DNA of 59,371 nucleotides from Bacteroidales bacterium (GTDB taxonomy: Bacteria > Bacteroidota > Bacteroidia > Bacteroidales > F082). The position numbers and the translations under genes were made by a program. Positions 16,389 to 25,772 of the stretch are shown in pieces (positions within the stretch are counted from its first letter, which is position 1; the number at the start of each line of letters is the position of its first letter). The notes under the pieces are model-generated. The model saw only the letters and a program-made list of their open reading frames with translations. It did not search any database and was not told the origin of the DNA. Location: positions 1-59,371 of the forward strand of contig WFNG01000035.1 of assembly GCA_015488735.1 (NCBI GenBank), in the 5' to 3' direction.

Positions 16389-18572
16389 ATGACAGACAAA
16401 GATAAGTTAGTCCGTAAAAAACTGGAAGAACTGTTTGAATGGACAGATGCAAAAGGAGATACGGCATCGCATATCCAGATACAAAAGGCTTTTGACATGG
16501 CATCAGAAGCTTACGATGGCAAAACAATGCCCGATGGGTCGCCTTTGATTTTGCATCATCTTAACATTGCATTAATAGCCATGAAAGAAATCAGCCTTGG
16601 GCCCACTTCGGCTGTATGTGCATTGCTCCACTCTTTTGACACAGACGACATTCGCGTAAGTGAAGAAATCCTGAAAAACTTTGGACAAAATGTGCTGGAA
16701 ATCACACAGGGATTTAAAAAAATCTCCGCATTACAAACAGAACGGATATCCTTTCAGTCAGATACTTTTCGCAACATGTTTCTGTCGCTTGTAAATGATA
16801 TCCGGGTGATTCTCATCCGCATGGCTCACCGGCTGCACGATGTGAGACAACCGGAATTACTCACCGGAAAACAAAAAAAGAAATTTTTTAACGAAATAAA
16901 ATATATCTATATCCCCATTGCCCACCGCCTTGGCCTTTACCATATTAAGAGCGAAATGGAAAACGACCTGATGCGCTTTGAACACCCTGAAATTTACCTT
17001 ACTATTACCAATAAAATTCAGGCAACAAAAAGCAAACGGGAAGTTTACATTAAAGATTTTATCCGGCCTGTGGAGCACGAACTCATTGCGGCAGGGTTTG
17101 ATTTTGAAATAAAGTGGCGTACCAAATCAGTCTCTTCCATTTGGGCAAAAATGAAGCGACAAAATATCGAATTTGAACAAATCTATGACATCTTTGCCGT
17201 CCGCATCATCATAAAAAGCAAAAAGCCAAAAAAAGAAAAAGAAGATTGCTGGATGGCCTACTCCATTATTACCAACATATACAAGCCCAATCCCAAACGC
17301 CTGCGCGACTGGATATCAACACCCAAAGCATCGGGTTACGAATCTTTACATACCACGGTTATGGGACCCAACAAAAAATGGGTAGAAGTCCAGATCAGGA
17401 CCGTCCGAATGGATCAAATAGCGGAAAAGGGCCAGGCTGCCCACTGGGCCTACAAAGGACTTATGAAATCGAAAGATATGGACGACTGGCTGCTTCAGGT
17501 ACGTGATGTACTGGAACATCCGGAAGCCATCGGTACCGAATATGCCTACCAGTCTAAAAAAACAAAAGAATATGTCTATATATTCACACCCATGGGAGAT
17601 TTAAAACGTCTGCCCGCAGGTGCCACAGTTCTTGATTTTGCCTACGATATCCATACAAAAATGGGAAATCAATGCAGTGGAGCCCGCGTAAACAATAAAC
17701 TTGTACCCATTCGTTATAAGCTCAAAAACGGAGACAAGGTGGAAGTAGTTACCACTAAAAACCAAAAGCCAAAAACAGACTGGATAAGTTTTGTGAATAC
17801 TACAAAAGCCCGCAACCATATCAAACGGCAGCTTAAAGAAGAGAAATATAAAGAAGCAGAAGAGGGAAAAGACCTGCTGCTGCGAAAGTTTAGAAACTGG
17901 AAACTGAAAAGTAGCGATGACCTGATCAATATTCTGGTAAAACATTTTAAAATGAACTCGGCTATCGATTTATACTATCTCCTTGCAACAGACAAACTCG
18001 ATCTGACACTTGTAAAATCTGTTCTTAACGATCATTTAAAAGAAGAACCTGAAGATGTTTTAGTACAGGAAAAAAAAATCTCGCCACCGCCAGACTCCAC
18101 TGGCAAAACCGATAAAGAAGAGGATATCCTGTACATAGGCAACCATGTGAAAAATATTAATTATCGGTTTGCCAAATGTTGCAATCCCATTCCGGGCGAT
18201 GATGTCTTCGGCTTTGTCACAACACTTGGCGGCATCTCCATTCATCGGCGCAATTGCCCCAATGCCAGGCGGTTGTCCGAACGATATCCTTACCGCATCG
18301 TGGATGTTAAATGGATTGGTTCGGAAGACAAACCCTTTTACCGTATTAACCTGAAAATCAATGGGAGCGATGAGCTGGGTATCGTAGAAGCACTAACCAA
18401 AGCCATCACCGGTGACTTACGCGTAACCATGCGCTCCATTAATTTTACCACTAAAGGTAAAAAATTTGAAGGCCGTGTCAGTTTGATGATTAGAAACCAC
18501 GAGCACCTCGACCAGCTTGTTCACAAAATAAAACTGGTAAAAGGTGTTGAGAAAATAACGAGAATTAAATAG
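16389..18572 (+). CDS. Long RelA/SpoT-family (p)ppGpp synthetase with degenerate hydrolase site
   Basis: This 727-residue protein has the full long-RSH layout: HD domain (about 25-160), synthetase domain (about 230-340), TGS (about 390-455), a Cys/His zinc-finger region (FAKCCNPIPGDD, HRRNCPNA, about 595-640) and ACT (about 650-727). The synthetase keeps its key residues: the RTKSVSSIWAKM basic motif, YDIFAVRIII, SGYESLHTTV and VEVQIRT. In the HD domain, the usual HD pair reads H81-S82 and the later conserved Asp of the ADRLH motif is His147 (RMAHRLHDVR). The manganese site therefore appears lost, making this a RelA-like synthetase-only enzyme. A separate hydrolase would be needed elsewhere in the genome. 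Confidence 0.9.
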   Translation: MTDKDKLVRKKLEELFEWTDAKGDTASHIQIQKAFDMASEAYDGKTMPDGSPLILHHLNIALIAMKEISLGPTSAVCALLHSFDTDDIRVSEEILKNFGQNVLEITQGFKKISALQTERISFQSDTFRNMFLSLVNDIRVILIRMAHRLHDVRQPELLTGKQKKKFFNEIKYIYIPIAHRLGLYHIKSEMENDLMRFEHPEIYLTITNKIQATKSKREVYIKDFIRPVEHELIAAGFDFEIKWRTKSVSSIWAKMKRQNIEFEQIYDIFAVRIIIKSKKPKKEKEDCWMAYSIITNIYKPNPKRLRDWISTPKASGYESLHTTVMGPNKKWVEVQIRTVRMDQIAEKGQAAHWAYKGLMKSKDMDDWLLQVRDVLEHPEAIGTEYAYQSKKTKEYVYIFTPMGDLKRLPAGATVLDFAYDIHTKMGNQCSGARVNNKLVPIRYKLKNGDKVEVVTTKNQKPKTDWISFVNTTKARNHIKRQLKEEKYKEAEEGKDLLLRKFRNWKLKSSDDLINILVKHFKMNSAIDLYYLLATDKLDLTLVKSVLNDHLKEEPEDVLVQEKKISPPPDSTGKTDKEEDILYIGNHVKNINYRFAKCCNPIPGDDVFGFVTTLGGISIHRRNCPNARRLSERYPYRIVDVKWIGSEDKPFYRINLKINGSDELGIVEALTKAITGDLRVTMRSINFTTKGKKFEGRVSLMIRNHEHLDQLVHKIKLVKGVEKITRIK

Positions 18573-18670
18573 CCATTGTCGAATTGTTCATATTTAGGTC
18601 GTTTAAAGTTAACCTTTTGAATTTAAATGTATTGAATTGTAAATCAGCAAATGAATATATTTTTTTTGTT

Positions 18671-18888
18671 CAAAAAGAAAATTTATGGAAATGACAGCTG
18701 CTTTTTCAACCAACGATGGAAAAACCTTTGTGAACAAACATCCGGGGGATGCCCTGTTTTTGGATATTTATACAATTTCAGAAACGAAAACTGTTTTCCT
18801 AAAACGTCTGGAAAATACAGCTCCCGAAGAGAAAAAGCATGCTCAGGATGACAGAATGACAAATGCAGTGGTTTTGCAATTACCTTAA
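18671..18888 (+). pseudogene. Truncated copy of the NifX-like gene
   Basis: From about 18671 the DNA closely matches 26869 onward, including the leader AAAAAGAAAATTT and the ATG at 18685. The encoded protein starts MEMTAAFSTNDGKTFV and matches the intact copy for about 52 residues, through RLENTAPEEKKHA. It then loses the remaining 80 residues and ends after an unrelated tail at 18888. The promoter box of the intact copy (TACCTTTG) corresponds here to a T-run. Confidence 0.85.
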
Positions 18889-19010
18889 ACCAATCACTTT
18901 AACGCATAGCTGTAAATGGCTATGTAATGACGAATGCTCCCACCCAGCACGAAGATGTGAAAAATGGTACAGTGAAATAGCATTTTGTGCTGTAAATAGA
19001 GTACGACAAC
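18889..19010 (-). pseudogene. 3' fragment of a hemolysin III (PAQR) gene
   Basis: The minus strand encodes a C-terminal stretch (LYLQHKMLFHCTIFHIFV, LGGSIRHYIAIYSYALK, stop at 18894) that matches the end of the intact hemolysin III protein at 27276 with a few substitutions. Homology stops near 19010 and no N-terminal part is present. Its convergent position next to the NifX-like fragment is the same as in the intact pair. Confidence 0.85.
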
Positions 19011-19375
19011 CAAGCACTTTTTTATTTGTTTTTTCCCGGATATCATCGGCCAACTATATTTCCCTCCTTCCAGAGACACATAAACATTCTCAAGTGTGTC
19101 GAAGTTTATTTAGCATATATCTTATTCTCTGTCCAGGATACCTACTTATACTAAATTAACACCAAAATTGATAATATTTATGTTGGAGAAAACAAAAAAT
19201 CAATTCCGAAATTGATACAACCGATATGTACGGATTCATAAATTCAGACATAAAAAACTTGATTTTCAGTATATTATAGTTATACCTTTACTTTTGGATT
19301 TCAATTTAACGTCATCAACTTCGATTTGGCATCATCAGCAAAAAATAATCATAATAATTAATCCTAAAATAAATT
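19011..19375. other. AT-rich spacer upstream of the lipoprotein gene
   Basis: I see no gene here. A TACTTTTG box at 19289-19296 could serve the lipoprotein gene at 19376, leaving a leader of about 75 nt. A degenerate direct repeat of CATCAnC-T/A-TCGATTTGG type is visible around 19314-19340. Confidence 0.3.
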
Positions 19376-20023
19376 ATGAAAACAACAACTAAATCACTCA
19401 CATTCCTTATCTCCGGAATTATTATAGTTATAGCATTTTTGCTTTCGGGTTGTGGAGGCAGCAGCTCAGGCACAAACTCAAATCAGTATCTTGGACAACT
19501 ACCGGATATCGCCAAAAAGTATCTAGAGAAAATCGACAATAAAAAGAAAGAATTACAAGCAAGTACCGATCTTGAAAAAGCTTTTAAATTAAGTAAAGAA
19601 GCTAAAATACTTGGCAAAGAGGCTGATGTAAAAATAGCAGAATACCTTGCCGGCCATCCCATTTTGAACATTCCCTTTGAACAGAAAGCAGATTACCGGT
19701 TTAAAATTAAAAAAGTCAGGATTGAAAGGTCATCAACATTACGCATTCATTTTATAGCCAATGTCCTTATAACCAAAGATATTCTGAACAGCTGGGGTAA
19801 TCCACCGGGATTCAGCAATCACTTTTTTGCTTATGTCAAAGCCGTTGACAAAGAAGGAAATTCACTTACCCGCCGATACAGCGTATTTGGTTCGAGAGGC
19901 AGAGGCCCTTTCAAAGCCAATATGGAGACCGAACTGTATGGTTCCTTAAATGGCCCGGCAAACCTGGCCAACTTTGACAAATTGGTGTTTGTTTCCAGAG
20001 AGGATTACAATAAAAAAAGGTAA
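19376..20023 (+). CDS. Lipoprotein of unknown function
   Basis: This 215-residue protein has a lipoprotein signal with lipobox LLSGC (Cys26 region) followed by GGSSSGTNSN. After a helical Lys/Glu-rich region (about 45-90) comes a beta-rich domain (about 105-215) containing VRIERSSTLRIHFIANVLIT. I do not recognise the family. The residues after the lipid Cys are Gly/Ser-rich, not the Asp/Glu-rich signal used for surface export in some Bacteroidota. It is 64 bp upstream of the C10 peptidase gene and may be expressed with it. Confidence 0.6.
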   Translation: MKTTTKSLTFLISGIIIVIAFLLSGCGGSSSGTNSNQYLGQLPDIAKKYLEKIDNKKKELQASTDLEKAFKLSKEAKILGKEADVKIAEYLAGHPILNIPFEQKADYRFKIKKVRIERSSTLRIHFIANVLITKDILNSWGNPPGFSNHFFAYVKAVDKEGNSLTRRYSVFGSRGRGPFKANMETELYGSLNGPANLANFDKLVFVSREDYNKKR

Positions 20024-20087
20024 TAAATATGATTTCTGTTTAAAACTTTTATGATAAACCAAATTTAAAACTTAAAACAAAAACATT

Positions 20088-23000
20088 ATGAAAACGCTAT
20101 CTTTACTTTTCATCGGGCTTCTTTTCTCAGGTATGTCCTATTCGCAATTAACAGTAAAAAAAGTAAGTGTACTTATTCTGCTCGTGCTATTTTCAACCAC
20201 TATTAATTCTCAGACACTTGATGATGGAATGATAAAATCCATTGCACAAAACTGGGCAAATTCTCATAGTCTTAATCCAAAAATAGCAAATATCATTTGT
20301 AAAACGGTAGACGATGAACCACTTCTTTACATTGTCAATTTCGTGGAAGGATGGGTGATGATTTCTGCCGATGAATCATTGGAAACAGTTCTTGGTTTTT
20401 CGTTTGATTCGAATTATTCTGGAGAGAATGAAGCCGATGGAGTAAAGTCATTATTTGAGTTTTATAGTTCTGTTAAAAAAGAAAATATTACCAATAATAT
20501 TAAATTCACAAAGGAGAGAGAGGCTTTATTATCAGGAAATTATAAATCTACCAATACTATTGAAAAAGTTGAACCATTATTACCAGTAAGCTGGAGTCAA
20601 GGCTGGCCCTATAATGCTTATTGCCCACTGGATAGTGATATGCCTGAAAGTTTTAACGGTCACCACAACACCAGTTGCGGTCCTACTGCCTTTGCTCAAA
20701 TACTCCGTTATTGGCGTTACCCTGTCCATGGTACGGGATATCATAGTTATACTTATGATCATCCTGGTTTTGCATTATTGGGCTTTGTTGAAGCTGATTA
20801 CGAATCAACTTACTACAACTGGGATAATATGCCGGCATCGCTCAATTCTGACGATCCTGAATCCGTTTATACAGATATTGCTACATTGATGCAAAACGTT
20901 GGTGTTTCTGTTGATGGTTCATGGAGCAGTGGTGGTCAACTTTTTCAATATTCAGCTGCTGCGGTAAAATATTTCAATTACTCACCTACCTGCGAAGTTT
21001 ACTATAGGAACGATTTTACCACTGAAGAATGGCATAATCTTTTCAGAAACGACCTAGATAACGGACGCCCAATTATGATGGTGGGACCAGGTCACTATTT
21101 CGTTTGCGATGGATATTACGGTAGCGATTTCTATCATATTAATTGGGGTTGGGGACCTGGTTCTGATGGCTATTATCCACTTTATCACTTAGGCAATTAT
21201 GGATTAAACAATTGGGCACTGATTGGTTTGGAACCCAATTATCAAGATAAAAAATTAAAAATGAATGATCCATATACTGTTGACGACAATACAGTTGTTC
21301 TTCTTCATTTTGATGGTGACCTAACAAACCAATCAACTTTATCAAACAATCCGAATGAACATGGTACAATAGCATTTGCTGATAATAGTGAATTGGGTTT
21401 AGGGCAATGTTTATACCTCGACAACACTAGCCAAGAAAACCAATCATTTTTAGATATTGCAAACAATAACAATCTGAATCTTAGTGAAGACTGGACAATT
21501 GAAATGTGGTTCAAGCCAACATCTCTCGGAACTAATGGGTATGAAAACTTTACATTGCTGAATAAACCCGGAGATAATAGCATTATAAAATCCAATTATT
21601 CTATTTTAATGTTACCGGCTACGCATTGGTTATCTCCGGAAGGTTTAAATTTTTCCTTTTATCCAAGTGGTGAACCCGAGCGTTATAAAACAAGCATTAA
21701 CACAGACGGAAATTTCTTAGAATTAGGAAAGTGGTATCATATCTCTTACTTCAGAAATTCTACAACAAATACGCTCAAAGTGGTTATTCATAATTCTGAT
21801 AAAGAATTGATATACTATGCCTCAAGACCTACCGAAACAACAGAACTTCCTTTATTGAATTCTAATCCGCTTTTTATTGGTTCAAGCAACCGATCAAATA
21901 CATATTTTGACGGGTATATTGACGAGCTAAGGATTAGTAACATTGTTAGAGAATTTGAGATTACAGGTAGTGGACTAACTTTATCAACTCCAAATGGAGG
22001 TGAAAAATGGGAACAAAACACAATACAACAAATACGTTGGGAAGATAATACTAGCGATAATCTAAAAATAGAATACAGCAGCGATAACGAACAAAATTGG
22101 AACGAAATTATCTCGAGTACACCAGCAAGTACCGGTTTTTACAACTGGACTCTTCCCAATATTGATTCCGATCGTTGTAAAATTAAGCTAACAGATATAA
22201 ACGATGCAAATGTTTATGATAAAAGTGATGGCATTTTTTCAATATTACCTTATAAATTAACATTAAAATCGCCTAATGAAAGTAATTTTTATGTTCCTGG
22301 AGAAGAAGTCTTAATTACTTGGGAAAATACACCCGTGAGTAATATAAAAATTGAATACACGAGCAATAATGGGACTTCTTGGATAGAAGTAGCAGCAAGT
22401 ATTGATTCCCGTTTAGGTATCTTCAATTGGATTATTCCAAATACTATTTCTAATCAATGTAAAATTAAAATTACAGATATTACAAATGCAGCAGTTTCTG
22501 ATGAAAGTGATAATACTTTTGAAATCGGTATAGAAACGATAACTTCAATTTATGATATACAATACACAACAGAAGCGGGGACAGATGGGATATATCCATC
22601 ATTAATAAATGGAGAAGAAGTTACAACAATCGGAATTGTTACAGCAATTGGTTACTTAGGCAATGATAATACCTTCTTCATTTCTGAACAAGGACGTGGA
22701 GCTTGGGGAGCTATTAATATTTATAAATCAAATGTAAATCCGACTATTGGCGATGAAGTAAAAGTGATAGGAACAGTAACAGAATATAACGGATTTACAG
22801 AAATTATTAATTCTACCACAAACATATTAAGTTCAGGCAACCAAGTTCCCGACCCAATAGTAATAAATACGAGCGATTTAACAAACAACGTAAATGCAGA
22901 ACAATTTGAAAGTTGTTTGGTGAAGGTTGAGAATGTAACGGTATCAAAAGCACCTGATGCGTATAATCAAATATTTGTTGATGACGGAAGCGGCGAATGT

Positions 23001-23387
23001 CAGGTTGATGATCCCATATATAATTATTCAATCTCATTGGGCGAGCAATTCGAATATATTATTGGAGTAGTTGATTATAAATACAATAAGTATCGTCTTA
23101 TTCCCAGACTTGAAAGTGATTTTTTATCACTCCAAACTGGAATACACAATTCGTATCTTAACAGTAATCTATTTACAATCAGCCCAAATCCGGCAGCGGA
23201 TAATATTCTTATCTCATCGCCTGAAATTGTAAATCTCTCAATATTCAGCCTTACCGGACAAAAAATCATCGAAAGAAAAAATTTCTTAAACGGAAATATA
23301 GATGTATCCGGTCTTAATAAAGGCATTTACGTTATACGGTTTTCCGGCAGTAAAGGAATTGTGAGCAAAAAACTTATTATTGAATAA
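20088..23387 (+). CDS. T9SS-secreted C10 (streptopain-like) cysteine peptidase, multidomain
   Basis: This 1099-residue secreted protein begins with two signal peptides in tandem (1-20 MKTLSLLFIGLLFSGMSYSQ, then 21-42). Next come a C10 propeptide (about 45-150) and a peptidase domain with catalytic Cys197 (NTSCGPTAFAQILRYW) and His336 (GPGHYFVCDGYYG), followed by the HINWGWGPGSDGYY block. Then follow a LamG/concanavalin-like domain (about 400-620), two Ser-Thr-rich Ig-like repeats (about 625-710 and 715-805, each starting near PNGGEKW or PNESNFY), an OB-fold-like domain of DUF5689 type (about 820-1010) and a type A sorting domain (NPAADNILISS to the end). It should be exported by T9SS and attached or released outside the cell. 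Confidence 0.9.
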   Translation: MKTLSLLFIGLLFSGMSYSQLTVKKVSVLILLVLFSTTINSQTLDDGMIKSIAQNWANSHSLNPKIANIICKTVDDEPLLYIVNFVEGWVMISADESLETVLGFSFDSNYSGENEADGVKSLFEFYSSVKKENITNNIKFTKEREALLSGNYKSTNTIEKVEPLLPVSWSQGWPYNAYCPLDSDMPESFNGHHNTSCGPTAFAQILRYWRYPVHGTGYHSYTYDHPGFALLGFVEADYESTYYNWDNMPASLNSDDPESVYTDIATLMQNVGVSVDGSWSSGGQLFQYSAAAVKYFNYSPTCEVYYRNDFTTEEWHNLFRNDLDNGRPIMMVGPGHYFVCDGYYGSDFYHINWGWGPGSDGYYPLYHLGNYGLNNWALIGLEPNYQDKKLKMNDPYTVDDNTVVLLHFDGDLTNQSTLSNNPNEHGTIAFADNSELGLGQCLYLDNTSQENQSFLDIANNNNLNLSEDWTIEMWFKPTSLGTNGYENFTLLNKPGDNSIIKSNYSILMLPATHWLSPEGLNFSFYPSGEPERYKTSINTDGNFLELGKWYHISYFRNSTTNTLKVVIHNSDKELIYYASRPTETTELPLLNSNPLFIGSSNRSNTYFDGYIDELRISNIVREFEITGSGLTLSTPNGGEKWEQNTIQQIRWEDNTSDNLKIEYSSDNEQNWNEIISSTPASTGFYNWTLPNIDSDRCKIKLTDINDANVYDKSDGIFSILPYKLTLKSPNESNFYVPGEEVLITWENTPVSNIKIEYTSNNGTSWIEVAASIDSRLGIFNWIIPNTISNQCKIKITDITNAAVSDESDNTFEIGIETITSIYDIQYTTEAGTDGIYPSLINGEEVTTIGIVTAIGYLGNDNTFFISEQGRGAWGAINIYKSNVNPTIGDEVKVIGTVTEYNGFTEIINSTTNILSSGNQVPDPIVINTSDLTNNVNAEQFESCLVKVENVTVSKAPDAYNQIFVDDGSGECQVDDPIYNYSISLGEQFEYIIGVVDYKYNKYRLIPRLESDFLSLQTGIHNSYLNSNLFTISPNPAADNILISSPEIVNLSIFSLTGQKIIERKNFLNGNIDVSGLNKGIYVIRFSGSKGIVSKKLIIE

Positions 23388-23399
23388 ACAGCCGACAAT

Positions 23400-23559
23400 A
23401 AGAAACTATACATGGCACAGGAGGTTTATATGTTAAACTTTACACCAATAATGACGAAAACACGATGACCGAGAAAGGTGCAAAAATTGAAGTGAAAGGA
23501 AAATGTGTCAGATTTAAAAAATATATCGGTTATTATTACATCGATTTCGTCCAGGATTA
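23400..23559 (+). pseudogene. Possible 3' remnant of an OB-fold (tRNA_anti-like) gene
   Basis: A frame following a stop at about 23400 reads ETIHGTGGLYVKLYTN and later EKGAKIEVKGKC, ending at a TAG near 23559. The GxxVxVKGKC pattern resembles, from memory, the last strands of Bacteroidota OB-fold tRNA_anti-like proteins. No start codon or N-terminal half is present, so it would be a fragment. The evidence is weak. Confidence 0.25.
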
Positions 23560-23607
23560 GCAAATAAATCCGGTGTAATAAACAAAAAACTGGCTGATGA
23601 CAGCGTT

Positions 23608-23649
23608 GAAAGAAGGGGTTCTGAGGGAAACTCCTTCTTTCTTTTTATA
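23608..23649 (+). terminator. Strong rho-independent terminator
   Basis: GAAAGAAGG pairs with CCTTCTTTC (stem of about 11 bp including a wobble pair) around a loop of about 12 nt, followed by TTTTT. It lies 220 bp after the C10 peptidase stop and probably ends that transcript or that of the fragment before it. Confidence 0.75.
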
Positions 23650-23772
23650 AACGGTTTGGCGCACACTATGCGTTGTGCGGATTTACTTGCGCCCAACCTA
23701 CGCCAGTCTTCCCGCCCGGCTTGTGGGGAAAGATACTTGGGCGTTGTTCTGTAAACTCAACCTGTTTTTTTG

Positions 23773-23780
23773 TATCTTTG
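23773..23780 (+). promoter_or_regulatory. Putative -7 box upstream of the TPR-AraC regulator
   Basis: TATCTTTG fits TAnnTTTG. Transcription from here would give a leader of about 130 nt before the ATG at 23920 and would place the palindrome at 23792-23806 just after the start site. Confidence 0.45.
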
Positions 23781-23791
23781 AGAAGCAATTT

Positions 23792-23806
23792 GTACTATTA
23801 TAGTAC
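23792..23806. promoter_or_regulatory. Perfect palindrome GTACTA-TTA-TAGTAC, candidate operator
   Basis: Six-base arms with a 3-nt centre lie about 12 nt downstream of the TATCTTTG box, in the leader of the TPR-AraC gene. The position fits an operator for autoregulation. The role is inference; no second copy was noticed in the window. Confidence 0.35.
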
Positions 23807-23919
23807 GAGACTTTAGCCCATTAATATTATTTTTTTACAACACACTGGTAATCAAAAGAGTGAGGCATATTTCAACATTTGTTTCATTATGAAAACTTAA
23901 CAATTCCCCTTTTTTGAAA

Positions 23920-25686
23920 ATGTTTAAAACCGGGATACTATATTTGTCACACCTGTGCTTGGGATTTTTCATACTTTTCCCACAATACAATCTGACTGCA
24001 CAAAATAATTTCAGCTACAACAAATTTTTAGAATCATTACACAATATTCCAGAGGACTCTCTCCCCTATTATCTGTATCAGAAAAGCGGGAATTTTTTAA
24101 AAGCGGATTCACTGTATGCTGCAAATGAGTTGTTAAAGCACAGCATTGATTACGCTCAAAAAATTCCCGATAGTTCCTTAATCGGATGGGGTAATTTGAG
24201 ACGGGGAAAAGTTTTGAATAAACTTCTTAGATTTAATCACTCTTTTATTGCTTCCAACAAGGCTTACCGTATATCAAGACAACTGCATGATACCGATATG
24301 ATGCTTCAGGCAATGTCGGAAATAGAAAATTATTATTATCAGGTTGAACTTATTGATTCAGCCACAGCCTATTGCACAAAGGCTATTCATATTAATAAAT
24401 TAAAAAACAACTATGTCAATTTAAGCGATAATTACAGGGCGCTTGCAAGCTACCAAATCTCTTATATGGGTAACGGTAAAGAGCGCTCCTTTTTATTTGA
24501 TGGTTTAATGGATTCCTGCCTGAATGCTGCTTATAAAGCACAAAATCCTCGTTATCTGGTATTTGCCCTTGCCAATTACGGTACTGAGCTTTATGACAGA
24601 GGAGAACCTAAGAGAGGACTCGAATATCTTCAGGCTGCGATTGACTCCGCCCGTAACCTGCCCGCTCCATCCAAAGCTTTAGTCTATTCATTAACAAAAG
24701 CAAGTGCTTTGAACCTGTCATCCGGAAAAATGGATAAGGCCACAACCTTATTGGATGAAGTATTGCCCATGGCTGTAAAATTAAAAGACACACGCCAGCT
24801 AACACACATTTATTACCTTTTAGGAAAACTCCGGTTTAATAACGGCCTGATAAGCCAGGCGTTAACAAACTATTACAAAGCCATCAACCTCGCTGAAAAA
24901 TACCGGTACAAATATTATCTCCCGTTTATATATCGTGGGCTGTTCAATCTGTATTACACAAAGGGATTATCTGACAGCAGTTTTGCATATCAGCAAAAAT
25001 ATATGGATGTTTTTAAAAAAGAAAACAACAAAGAGATGAATTATGAAATTGCCCGTTTATCAGCCAAATTTCAGGTTGAAGAAAAAGCAGAAATCATTGA
25101 TGATCTGACCATTATTAACAACCAAAGGAAAACCATAATCAGTAATCAAAGAAGATTTATTGCTTTGATAGGGTTGGGATTCTTTGTGGTTAGTTTTCTG
25201 TTTTCTTTGTTGTATTTTCAATTCCGGAAAATAAAGAGATCGCACCTGAAACTTTCTCAAAATGCCCTTGAGTTAAATCAAAAAAGAAAAGAGATAGCCG
25301 AACTGCGTAAAAAAAAGGATCTACAACGGGAAGATGTTTACAATGATTTGATGGCCAAGCTGGAAAATTTGTTTGAAAACAAGAAAGTTTATCTTCAAAA
25401 GGATTTGACAATGAGCAAAATAGCCAGGAGTCTGAAAACAAATACCTCTTATCTTTCTGCCTTAATCCACAAACATTATCAATGTAAATTCAATCAGTTT
25501 GTTAACAGATACCGTATTGAGAAGGCCTGTGAATTATTAAGCAATAGGGGGATGGATATTTATTCTATTGAAGGCATTGCCGATATGGCAGGATTTCAAT
25601 CCAAATCTGTTTTTAACCGTGTTTTTAAGGAGGCTACGGGGATACACCCCTCAGTATTCAGAAAAGCCACCACTGCAACGGATTAA
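23920..25686 (+). CDS. Membrane-anchored TPR/AraC-family transcriptional regulator
   Basis: This 588-residue protein starts at the ATG 23920 (a TTG two codons earlier is possible) with an N-terminal signal/anchor (ILYLSHLCLGFFILFPQYNL). A TPR-like helical sensor region (about 35-390) follows, then one membrane helix (about 405-430, FIALIGLGFFVVSFLFSLLY), a coiled linker rich in Lys/Glu, and a C-terminal AraC DNA-binding domain (about 490-580) with both helix-turn-helices (MSKIARSLKTNTSYLSALIH; IADMAGFQSKSVFNRVFKE). The sensor is periplasmic and the AraC domain cytosolic, as in other Bacteroidota one-component TPR-AraC regulators. Likely targets are neighbouring genes such as the GH53 enzyme or the peptidase. 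Confidence 0.88.
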   Translation: MFKTGILYLSHLCLGFFILFPQYNLTAQNNFSYNKFLESLHNIPEDSLPYYLYQKSGNFLKADSLYAANELLKHSIDYAQKIPDSSLIGWGNLRRGKVLNKLLRFNHSFIASNKAYRISRQLHDTDMMLQAMSEIENYYYQVELIDSATAYCTKAIHINKLKNNYVNLSDNYRALASYQISYMGNGKERSFLFDGLMDSCLNAAYKAQNPRYLVFALANYGTELYDRGEPKRGLEYLQAAIDSARNLPAPSKALVYSLTKASALNLSSGKMDKATTLLDEVLPMAVKLKDTRQLTHIYYLLGKLRFNNGLISQALTNYYKAINLAEKYRYKYYLPFIYRGLFNLYYTKGLSDSSFAYQQKYMDVFKKENNKEMNYEIARLSAKFQVEEKAEIIDDLTIINNQRKTIISNQRRFIALIGLGFFVVSFLFSLLYFQFRKIKRSHLKLSQNALELNQKRKEIAELRKKKDLQREDVYNDLMAKLENLFENKKVYLQKDLTMSKIARSLKTNTSYLSALIHKHYQCKFNQFVNRYRIEKACELLSNRGMDIYSIEGIADMAGFQSKSVFNRVFKEATGIHPSVFRKATTATD

Positions 25687-25772
25687 ATAAATGTCGGGTA
25701 TTATCTCATTCAATAATTGACTTTATGTTTTCGTACAATACCTTGTAAAAGTAATTGCTTTACCTTTGTTTT

